A stretch of DNA of 64,000 bases from Litoditis marina (Eukaryota; Nematoda; Chromadorea; Rhabditida; Rhabditidae): contig OZ038433.1 of assembly GCA_964036275.1 (NCBI GenBank), positions 11,399,446-11,463,445 of the forward strand, written 5' to 3'. The notes beneath the pieces were generated by a model. That model was not told the origin of the DNA. It did no database searches and was given only the letters and a program-made list of their open reading frames with translations. The position numbers and the translations under genes are program-made. Of the stretch, positions 22,301 through 34,300 are shown in pieces (positions within the stretch are counted from its first letter, which is position 1; each line of letters begins with the position of its first letter).

Positions 22301-25300
22301 CATAAATGAAAAAAGTGATGTGAGACAAACTGTGCTTTTTCTATTTTGGAAGTTGAGTTTCTTTGTCTGGGTCTCCTCGTTCCAATGGTATTTCACGTTC
22401 TCTAGCGGTGTGGAACGAAGATTTATTGGGTTTAATAAACACAATAAACAACTTTCGATGAAGTTTTCATTTTCAATGACAAATTAATCCCACTTTGTCT
22501 TCATAAATAAAAAAGGTGATCTAAAGCCCATATTTTTCCTCTTTTACAGGCAGAATTGGTCACAATCTAAAAACTTATAGTTAGTTCGATAGCATGCTAA
22601 ACCCTACTCGTATGATGTACTAAGTTACCTGAATGAAATTCTATTGAAACCACTGTAATCCTTTCGAAATGATCATCTCGTACAAGTATGTATTTTAAAA
22701 GTTTTTTTTTCAATGCTTCGTTCCGAAACTGTGCTTTGTGCTGGTTTTTAGCATATCGAAAGACTTGTTTTTGAAATTTCCCGAAAACTGTATTTTGAAC
22801 CTCTTTAACACTCACATGACGTCTCTTAGTGCGCAAACCTCAGGTTTTCCCGTTGTTTGTATTAGAGTGTTTTATGCGAATTAGTGTTGGTGAAGTTTGT
22901 GGCTTCAGAAAACCTAAATTCTTTACGTTCTGTTCTATAAGTTACTCTATGCTTTGGCTCTAAACCGATGGCACACTGGATTTATAGTATTTTAGGACAT
23001 GTGTTATCGAAATTTCTCGAAAACTGTCTTCTTAAAGGGGGGCTGCATTGAATGCCGAATTTGGCTAACGGCGTTAGCCCAAAAGGCACGAGACTCAGAG
23101 AAGTGCGCGCAATCAATATTCATTCAGTCCAAATCATCCTCTGCGTCTCTCACAGTGAACAAAAAAATAATGAAATAATGAAAATAGAACTATTAATTGC
23201 ACATTTCAGTAAGAAAAGGACATCTATGGAACTGTCTCAGTTCGATTTTTCATTTGAATATTCATTGCAGCCCCCCTTTAACCCTATTTACGGTCATATG
23301 ACTAACCTAAGTGCGACAAACCTTTTACCATTCTCAAATTTTTCGCGGTTGTTTGGTAATAGAGTGTTTTGATTCGAATTAGTGTTCGTGAAGTTTGAGT
23401 ATCAAAACACCTAAGTTCTACACGTTCTATTCTATAAGTCGCTCTACGCTTTGGTTCTTAACCATGTTAGATTTCTTGTATTATAACTATTAAAAGGTAA
23501 TTGTTTTTGAAATAACTCGAAAACTTATTTGGGACCATAATTTTGTGTTAGAGTGTTTTGATGCGCATAAGTGACGTTTGGGGCAACAGAAAACCTACAT
23601 TCTACACGTTTCTGAAAGTCTAGAGAGACTGAACCCAGTCTCTCTAGACTTTCAGTATTTCAGGACTTGTGTTATTGAAATATCTCAAAAACTGTCTATT
23701 GAACCCTATTTACGGTCATATGACGTCCGCAAGTGCGACAAACCTTTTACCATCCTCCAGTTTTCGCGGTTGTTTGTATTAGAGTGTTTTGATTCGAATT
23801 AGTGTTGGTGAAGTTTGAGGCATCATAAAACGTACGCTATTGTGTCCCGTTTAACTACCACTTCATGTTCAAACATTGTTTGGTTACCAAATTGATCAAA
23901 ACACTCATTGGATGGAAACTAACAGCACTTCGGAAAGGTTGGTAGTTTTATTATCAAAACATAGTTCATTATCGATTGGAGTTGTAGTTTGATCGGCCCT
24001 AAACATATTTTCGAATCAAACTACATTTTAAAAGCAAAGCGTAACGTTTTAACACATCATAACTTGAAAAAGGAGGCTAATTGCACTTTTTCGAATGTTT
24101 GTTTACACTTTACACGACATTCAATTCCATACTGTACAACTGAAATGCATGTTGTCATGAAACTTTTGAAACATATCGAAATCGACAAACGACTAATATT
24201 GCACATCTTTTTTCACGTCTCACGTGATTTTTCCCTTACATGTACAACTGAGTTTTTCCCTTGCAACTAGTTTAACTGATCTCTGTCTTTCTCATTCCAA
24301 CACATCAATCTCCGAACTTTGACCTCAATAGAAACATATATAAACCAAACTACAATTCTCGGTCCTGAATTTCATGTTAAAACAATCCAAGAACGTGATT
24401 GAATAGAACTAGAATACATGAGACACATAACAATAACGCGTGTTCATATATAACTTTTAAACACCAATTAACGTAAACATTTTGTCCAACCAAGTTTTTT
24501 GCAACTAGTTTACCCGATGTCTGTGTTTGTTATTTCAACGCGCGGCCTTGAGCGCCGCGCGACAATCACATTTTTCTGCAATCGTAGTGACGTGGTTTGA
24601 TAAATGACCCAAAGTTCGCAAAAGATGCAGTCTTTGAAAATTCGCAAGTTCAAAGTCGACAAATCAAACGTGGTGAGAATTCTGTTTAAGTTGACTTTTT
24701 GCGCTTTGCTTTTAATTTTATTCTCTTTATAGTTCAACTTTTGAAAAACTTTCAAAAAAGTAGTAATCAACAACAAAGATGCAGTCAGATAATATGCACA
24801 ATTGCTGACGTCGTTGACGTGACTTCTTCATTTACTTCTAGTGAATATCCAACTTTATTAATAGGAATAATAATAACAAAAACCTCCAAATACTTACAAA
24901 CAATGTTAATCCGTCTCCACTCAAAAAATCAATATCACAGCCAGATTTGTTTATTTGCTCAATTCCGTTCAAAATTTGGTTATAAATCAGCAAAGTTGTC
25001 AATTAAATATGAAAACAGGAACATTGCCCGAACTCTGTTTTGATCAAAACACAGGAATTTGAAGAAAACTGAGTAAACAAGAATAGGTTGCAGTCAACTG
25101 AAGTTACAAACATAAAATGGTTGTCTCAAATTAGATCATTATATTTAGTTGAACCAAATATATGTGTGTCACTAGGACGTTTTGAATGGTATAATGAAAT
25201 TGATGTGCTCAGTAACAAGATGTACTTATTCTAATTTAGGGTTTTCTCGGTTTCAATTTTGTAGAACTCCAAATATCAAGCAAACTGTCATTCATGAATT

Positions 25301-28300
25301 AATTAGACATCAAAGTTGGCAGAGTTTCTAAGTTCGATTTTTGCAGTTTCAATTTCGTTACAACATTAATTAGTGAGTATAATTTTCATTTAGGTGTAAA
25401 TCCGACAGATCTCTGTAGCTTGCAAAAGGTTGGAATTTACACGTTGCCTAGGCAATCTATGCAATCTTCATTTTTACTCTCTTTGTTGCAACTATGAAAA
25501 GTCCGTGAATCACATTTCTCATTCTTCTTTGTTTGGGAAATGTCTTTATTCGGGTAAAAGCACAAAACTGAATTAGAGAAAAACCTAAAGTTTCTATTTT
25601 TGCATTTCCTCACATTTTTGAGTGTAACATCCACGTATCTCTTAAATGCAAACTCAAATAGAGAAAAAGTATACTTTGCTTCCAAACTCGATATTTTGGT
25701 CCTGATTGACACCTATAACTAAAATACAACTATTTACAGTACCCTCTTTCTAACTATAAATTGTGTATATCATGAATCCTGAGATTAAAGAGGTAAGCCA
25801 TGAAGAATATAAATGTCATGTTCCTTTATTCTTTACACGTTATGCACTGTCAGTGCACCCATCGCGCACAATCAACTTTTATTTTTTTTTTGATCCAACT
25901 TTTATTTTTCAAAAAGAAATGTTTGATTTGCGTTTCTCGCGTGACGTGAGGTTGCGGACTCTGCCCGGCGACACGCCAAAGCACACGAAAAATATCTACT
26001 TTAGCTCGGTCGTTACGTGAGCTTTTTATTGTTCTGTTTATTATTGTGTGTATTATGGTTTCACATAATGAGTCAGTAGTGTTCAGCTGGGGGTTGGGGC
26101 TGGGTTTCTTTTGCATTTGCATTCCATCTCGTTGGGTGTTCTGAGACCTCTAATAATTAATTAAATATTCGATTATAAATAGTATTAACATCATTGATAC
26201 TTGTTTTAATGATCCTGAACATTCACAGTGGGTTCGTACTTATCATGCGAACGTATATCTCCCTCTCCCCCTCCACACAAAACTTGTCACACGCGGTGAT
26301 TTTCCTTTTTGAAGCTGACACCAACCGAGCATTACAATTGTAATAATTTATTTCTAATGATTAGCGAAAAAAGGATAGAGGGTGGTTCGTTTCATCAGCT
26401 AGATCCCGAGAGTAAATGCATGCAATGAGTTTTTTTTATGATTTTGCATAAACAAAAAAGTTTCGATATGACAGTTTACACTAGCCGTTTGGACAATTTC
26501 ACAGGACTGGGTTTATGATTCATAGTTTAGTTATAGTTAAATTCGGGGTCATCACCTCGTTGCTTTTGTAATATAAGCAGGAAGTAATGTTAAATTTTCT
26601 CTCCTTACCTCTCCCCGTTACTCTTCATCACTTTCTTTATTTTTGATCGGTTCTCTAATGCAAATTTTTAGCTTTCAGCATTCGTGACGACCGAAGAGGC
26701 AGCCCGTTAATGGTTGGCACTGGCTGGTGTCGTCGTTGAATAGGAGTGGCACGGTCGCACCACCTATCTAGTTGATTCTCATCTTCTAGTCTAAGGTAAA
26801 TTCAAATAATTTAAAATACGCATATCTACAAATATGAGCAGACGTAGTCAGAAGTTCCATTGAAGCACCCGTTTTTTATATCTAAAACTACAAGCCATAC
26901 TAAATTTTAGTAAAGCAGTAGTTAGCTAAATTGCCGAGAACTTTCAGCGACCTCAGTGATTCTGTATTAATTCTATTAATCTATCAAGCCTTTAAGTGAG
27001 TAAGAAGACAAATCTATTTACATTTACACTAATTGTAGCTAGATTGATAAATACATGAGAAATTATTTGACATTTCAGTATGAAACGTCAACTTTCATTG
27101 TTGTTTCTTCCTCTAATTCCCAAACATAAGCGTTTAAGGTGATTTTTCAAAACAGTTCACCAAATGAGCTTCTCTGATAATTTTTGTTTTATTCTGGAGA
27201 ATATCAGTCAAAATTGACGTTTCTTATGAAAAATCGCTATCTATACTTTAAAAAATACTAAAATCTTCCAACCTTGCTTCTTTTTTAGTCGTTTTCTTTC
27301 TAGAACGTCAACGTGTGATAGAGATGTCACAGTGGGGTGATTTATTTTTATGCAATTATACATGCTCTGTCACACAGAACAAATGTGAACATACTTCGTG
27401 ATCTTTGTCTTCAAGTATCCAAAATAAGTTAACAATTCTTCTTCTTTTTTTTCAAACCCAGAAAATTGGCAATATTTTATCGAAGAACTAACTAGTGAGT
27501 CTTCTATAGTCGTGTTGGGCTACTATCTCTTCGATCACGCTGTCAAGTATCGTATGATCGTGTATGATCATTATGGAAATAGCTGGTTGTTGCTACAATG
27601 TGTAGCTGGCAACTCAGCCACAACAATTCGCAATTTTGTACGAAACGCTCGTCTCTTCTCGTCATAACCATTAGTGTTATAATTGAATGGTGAAGCTTCG
27701 TAGCCATGAAAAATAATCAAAAAACGGGCTCCGATTCTGGTACACGTGGGAAATTTGGATTTTCATGACGCATACTGGAGTGATATATAGTTTAAACTGA
27801 TGAGCCGGGTACCGGGTTCCTTTTTTAATGAGTAGTTGGACCAAAAAACAACATTGTTAAGAGTATTTGTAGTACGAGTAGCACTACTGAAGAGTGTTGT
27901 TACATTTTCTAGATCTAAACGGAGCCACACAAAATTCGAGAAACGTGTACTTTTGTTGTATTTTGCTTGGTTACTAATGTACTTCAGGCTTCGCCAATCA
28001 CCGATTGGCTTCCCGACCGTATTTTTTCTCATCTCAGCAAGCATCACGCACGTGGAGCATGGAGCTGCCATGGCGTCGATAAGAAGGTGGGAATTATTTC
28101 TACGTAGAAGCTTTTAAGTGAAAGAGAAAACGTACATGTTATTTGAAGTATTTAGCTCCTTTTGTTCGGGAAAGGTGAATTTGCATACCGCGTATCATCT
28201 AATGGTCTATTTATAACTATTATTCCAATAATATGCTAGCTTAGTATTATTGAGCTCAGGAAATACCAGTTATTTTTGCTTTGAATACTGTTGCTCTTGA

Positions 28301-31300
28301 CGCTCATTATGAGTAAGTATATTGGCCAAACGCAAAAAAAAACCATAAGTACAAAATACACTATCAGAACAACATACTTAGATTTATGTATACAACAGAG
28401 ACCTACTTCTCCCGAATGTGGTTTATTGTTGTGTTCATATAGTATGAATTTCATCGTCACTCTTTTATGAAATTTGTTCTCTATACTCCTTTTGCAGGTC
28501 ATGTGATCTCTCGACTACGATAATTCGCGCTGATTGGACTTCCGGTCTACAAGAAAACTTTGCTTCACATATTTTATGATAGATTTCATTATTTATCTCC
28601 ATATAAAGTGATGAATACAATCTACTGGCTTACACTGTGTTGTTTCAATATTGTTTCTGAATGTAGAACTGAAAATTTAGAAAAACAATGTTTTCAAATA
28701 TGTTAGGCAAACCATACTAATCATGTGCAAGGTCTGAACAATTGACCCCGTTTTCTGTTCACATTGTTATTATCACGAAGTCGTATTTTTTCGCCTTCTG
28801 CTGGCTATAGATCCTTGCCTCATACCATATAAAGAATCATATTTAGAGAAATTCCCTGGGTTGCGTTCAGCATTTAAGTGCCATTAGACATATTCCAAAT
28901 GAGCTCCGAAACAGAGACGGCCGGTGGTCAGGTGAATGATGTGCATTATGGCTAGTAAATTAGGATATTTCTCAGCAACATACTGGATGGATTTACACAG
29001 CAGAAATCATGACTATACTCGTTCAAACTCGAAACAGATTGAACTTTTGATCGAAACGCGTTCGTACGTAATGTGACGTGTCGCCGAAAGCGCAAACCAA
29101 ACATTTCTTTTTGAAAAAAAATAAAAGTTTGACCGAAAAAAAATAAAAGTTGATTGTGCGCGATGGGTGCACTGACAATGCACAAATGCATCTTCCGTAT
29201 CTTTTGCATAATTATAGCGTTACATTTTCCTTCAACGCTGCAAAAAGTAGTAATTGACATGTACACATAGAAGTGCTCTTGGAATAGCAGACGAAAATAG
29301 CCAATGGTTAGGTCTGATGTGTCAGAAGTTGTTGTAATGGCTCTCTTTCTCCACCCCTCTCTCTCTACCACCTCCCTTTCTATTTCTCTCTCTCTCTCTC
29401 TCTCTCCCCATATGCTCAGACCATCCCTTCTTTCCCCTTTAAGCTTGAACCTCTTCTCCCCCTCTCGCTCTCCCTCTGTCTCCTCTCTCTCTTTCTCTTT
29501 CTCTTTCTCTTTCTCTCGCATATGCTTCGACCTTCCCTTCTTCCCCCCTACAAACTTGAACCTCTACCCTTCTTTCCCTCTCGTATTTCTCGCTCCCTCT
29601 CTCCTTTCCCCCTCTTTCTCTATCTATCTGTCTTCCCCCTCCTCCTTCCCCCCTCTCTTCACTCTCTCTTTCTCTCTCCCCTCCTTCTCTTTCTCTTTCT
29701 CTCCCATATGCTTCGACCTTCCCTTCTTTCCCCCTTTAAGCTTGAACCGGTTCGGAGCCTAACCGCGTCAACCCAGGCTCGTCTTTTTCTATTGCGCAAC
29801 CGCAATCCGTTTCCGATTTATCATCCAAGCATATCTGCAACCTATACGGTGCCTTTAACAAAACGTACGACCGGTACATTTTGGACATTTCGGTTAATTC
29901 TGACGTCAAAACATGAATTTTGTGCAGGGCCCAACCGGTACATTTTGGTCATTTTGTTTTGATAGGATTTTATCGGGTTGTTTCAGTGAAGAAATATTTT
30001 TTTTCTATTCTTTGATGCACACGATTCAATAAATAGTAATGTTCTTATATCTGCGGTATTCTCACAAAGAGTGGTACCGCTTCATTTTGATTAAACTCAA
30101 GCATATCTGCAACTTATAAGATACCACTAAAAAATAAAAAAGTAGAACCGGTACATTTTGTTCTCAGTTCTCACGTTGACACGTGGAATACTTGCAACAT
30201 TCAAGCTGTACGGAAAAGTAAGTCAAGTTTATAAGAGAAAAAAACTGAACCAATCCGAAGTTGTAGTTTCATCAGGTATACAACGCCATACTCAAGAACC
30301 GCCAAAAAAGCGTAGTGTCAAAACACAGCAGAAACAAGACATTTATTCTTCTGGAAGTTCATTTGAGCACTTTTCAACAAAACTCATGGTACACACAAAC
30401 ACAAATACCACTCTTTTGATCTTGAAGGGGCACGTAACCTTTCATCCTTCGAAAAGAAAGAGAGTTTACAACTTTACAAGTTCCATATTGATTTTGAGTT
30501 TTTATCAACACATATTGGCTAACGCAACGTGTGAAATGCACAGTAAAAACTAAATGTATTCAAAAAGTTTGAGTTTTCCATGCTTCAACTTATCTACTAT
30601 CATAGGGTTGTTTGTAATGAAAAATGTTCGACTTCTTTTTCTTTTAAAATTACATGAGAATTGTGAGAAATCTGTTTTCCTAGTCATATAAACTTCCTGT
30701 TCGTTGTATAGCTAATGCTAATAGCTAATGTTGCACTTCCTTCTTTCTCAGTACATGCTCGTTACGTAATGAAAGGTAGCAACTTTAGAACAATTTAACC
30801 CTGTTTCTCTCATTAGAGTGAGATTTTCCCATTCTGAGAGACCAAAGCGTGTGTTCTCTTGATCCTGTCTTGAACCCTACCGTGTTCTCACCAAGTGTCT
30901 CTCATTAGAGTGATTACAGTGAGATTTTCCCATGTGCGGTCACAAAATGAACCAATGTTTGGCACTTGTCTTGCTTGATTTTGGTGTGAACCGTAGCGTT
31001 TCCAGTGAACAACTTGAGAAACAGCATCAAATTTGAACTTTTCATTGTACGTTTCTGAAAAAAATCTGTTTTTTTACGAACTTGCAGACAAGTTTAATCA
31101 TGTTTAACTTTCTGAATCTCCAATTCTTTCGAATTTTATCTTTTAGAACTTCGGCTGACGGTTAGACCGTGTTAGCATTTGCGCAATATCTGTGAAAACA
31201 TAAATAAAGCCGCGAAGAAGATTAAAACGAATGCGTCTGGCAAACTCGAACTCCATTTAGATAATAAGTAGTTTATCGAAAACTGAATCTTGTAAGAAAA

Positions 31301-34300
31301 AAGTATTCTTCGAGATGTTTCCAGACTAAAGTTTCCAGAAACTGTTTCGTAAAATTTCAAGGAGAAGTGTCTCCCTTTTCTAAGGGAGTAATGACCGTGA
31401 AACGAGACAAAAGAGTCTCGTCATCTTAGTGTATTCCCTTCTGAACTTCACGTGTAAGTACACGTGATTTACATTTTTCCAACGTTCCCCCTCTGATCTT
31501 CACGTGACGTGACTTTTGCCTGCACTTTTTCTACGATCTTCACGTATAACGTGACCTAACATGACAAAACGTGACTCATATTTCGTCAATATTTTAAAGG
31601 CACCGTCTCCATTTGCCCAAAGGGGCAATGACCGTGAAAACAGACAAAAGAGGCTCGTCATCTTTGTGTAAACTGTTCACATTCGCTCGTTTAAGCATGC
31701 TTTGTCAGCGACATTGAGAAACGTTGGCTAAATGCTTATTCTAAATTTCATTCCAAACAACATCTTTAAACTTCGGCAAAGTTTTCATTTTAACTTTCAC
31801 TCTAACCAAGATTGAGAAACGTTCGCAAAATTTCATTCTGACTCTCATTATTGCCAACGTTGAGAACTATGTAGCAAATTTTCATTCTAACTTCCTATTC
31901 GGCACAAATGTTCTCTCAAAAGATAACCAAACACAACACTTTGAGAGACACTCAATATCATTTAGTAATGATGAGATTTTCCAAAACGTATATGTTGAAG
32001 CTTTGTGGTTATTCAATTACCTGTTTCATTTATGAAAATATGTCCTATGAACTATGGTACACTTTTTCGGAAATAAACCTAATGTTCTCTAAAGACTAAG
32101 GTTCTTCCGTTTTTCTCCGACAAATATGTCCTTTCTGTATAGGTTTGTAGTTCGACCTCTTCAAGTATACTTAGTACAATTTCCTAAGTTACGAAACTTC
32201 AATAAATTCGTTTAGTTCCTTTATGAAAATAACTATGCTTACTGTATATTTTCTCTCTTATTTTACAAAAAAACACAACTTCTTCATGTTATTTCCGTTC
32301 TACTACGGAAAATATGTCCTTTCTTTGTTATTCTCTTCAATTATATTTATTACAAGATAACGAAGGGAACATTCTCATGTTCTTAAGTCATTTTCGTTAT
32401 TTTTCAAAAAAAAAAGTCATTTATGTGTAGATTTGTAGTTTGATGTTTGTAGTCTGATGTTTGATCTTTCAGTGTCCGCCCTAGCTGATATCGAGAGCAA
32501 CGAAGAGAAAGAGGCTAACGCGCTCAAGTTGGTTTCCAGTTTTCTCTTTTTTATTTCACTTTTTCTTTAGTTATGTTTCAATGAAGTATTAGAGTTAGTA
32601 GAGTATAATTCGATCAGTAATTAGTGGGTATTTGTTTAGGTTTTACAGGTTCACGTGATTTTCACTACTAGTAGAAACTTAAAACGTGACAACCTGTATG
32701 TTTTCCCAAGGGTATGAGTCTTACACACTTTTTTGCGGTTAGTTCTATGTTGAGCTAGATGGAATAATAAGATTACTTTATTTTAAGTTCTCCATTTGTG
32801 TTTTTCACACTCAAATCTATGCTTACGTTGGAAAATTGAAAAACAATTCTCTAAAAAAAATTCATATCCACGGAGCTTTTCTCATTTACTCTGCTAAACT
32901 TTGATTTTTAACGTTCCCAACACCTAAATAATGGAGTTTCTCACGTTTTTTCTCCTTCCGCTCTAAAAAGAAACGGAAAAGTTCAAGTAGAATAATAGTT
33001 TGTGGACATTCCATCTACTTAGTAAGCAAAAGCTTATAACTTTATTCATTTTATACTTTTTGACAACTTTCTATGCTCACATTCTGATGTTTTCAAGAAA
33101 TTCGGAGCAACTTTTTTTCTCTCGAGTCTGTGTTTATCAGCAGTTTTGTCTTATCTCAATCCACAGCCGAGTGTTCTTTGAACTTTCGCCAAAATGGCCA
33201 AAAAGATAACATTCAGCCTAATATTTGATCTATGTCTCGTTGTTTGATTCTGAGAAAGTGAGTTTGAGAAGAATATCAACATGAAATGTTTAGATTAACC
33301 GTACGCACCGCATAATTCAATTGATTCGAGATATGTTAGTGCAGTGGTGAACGCACGCTTCTGGCAAATTTTTGCTCGCTAGTTCAAATTCTACGTGCGG
33401 CACACAATTTAAGAGTTGTGCTTAACTTGTACGTTTGATACAATGTTTGATACATACAATAACTTCTGCATTGATTCTGACCCAAAAACTTGAAATCTAT
33501 AGCTTGAAATCTGCTTGTTGGTCTATTTATATCGGAAACATTCAATAATCAGTGAAGTGAACTTTTGAAAAAAGGTTCCTTCGTTAGCAGCCGGCATTAA
33601 AACACAATTACCCTAAAACAAATTGTGAAAAAGTCATTTATGTTGTCTGAAATCATGTTGCGGCGACCATAAATCTTACTCGTTCACAGCATGGTTACAA
33701 TTGGAAATCATTCAATAGGTATACCTGAATTGCTTGATTCTACGTTTGGAAACGTTTTATATTAATTTTAAGAAGGTGTTATTTGAATGTTGAGAATTTC
33801 ATAAATATATGTATACCTATTCGCAAGCTGTGGCTTGGTTTGACCATGTTTAATGATATAAAAGTTTTATGAATTCGTGTATTGTATATATGTTCCTATT
33901 TCCAGAATGAAGGGTCGTATTCCTGTAATTTCGGCCGACGATTCGCCCCGCCCCCTTCACCTGAGGGACCACAACCCGTACACGAAGTACAATGACTGCG
34001 AGAGCACATCTATTTCCTCTACGGAGACCTCGGGTGAGATCATGGTAGTTTGTAGTCTGAATTCGGAGTCTGGGGCATTCTGGTTTCGCTGAGGTCGTAT
34101 GAAGTAGAGCAATACATCATAGAGCAGTTTCTCTTAGGCGGCTTTTTGAACATACTTTCAGTGATTGTGAGACAGGGAGAGGATCCGGAACTGGGGGAAC
34201 ATTTCCAAAAAAGAACAATATTAATCATGAATCAGAACGTTATCATACTACAAGAAACTTCATCCAAACTGAACTCCAGTATCACCGATAAACATGGTTA

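Larger units (their letters stand above)
22780..23840 (+). repeat. degenerate tandem repeat interrupted by an insertion
   Basis: The word TTAGAGTGTTTTGATTCGAATTAGTG recurs in variants at about 22862, 23358, 23550 and 23778. Each unit also has a GTGAAGTTTG stretch, a TCTATAAGT..CTCTA stretch and CTCGAAAACTGTCT. Spacing is about 190-250 bases once the 250-base insertion at 23032-23281 is removed. Confidence 0.7.

Noticed and set aside
28038..28086. exon-like block with TCTCATCTCAG acceptor and AAG|GTGGGA donor
   Set aside because: It is not in frame with the neighbouring GRAMD4-type exons from either in-block ATG; left out of the model.
29304..29962. two long Ser/Leu/Pro-rich open frames and an Arg/Glu-rich frame opposite
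   Set aside because: They come from the CT-rich tract, which has few stop codons in any frame.
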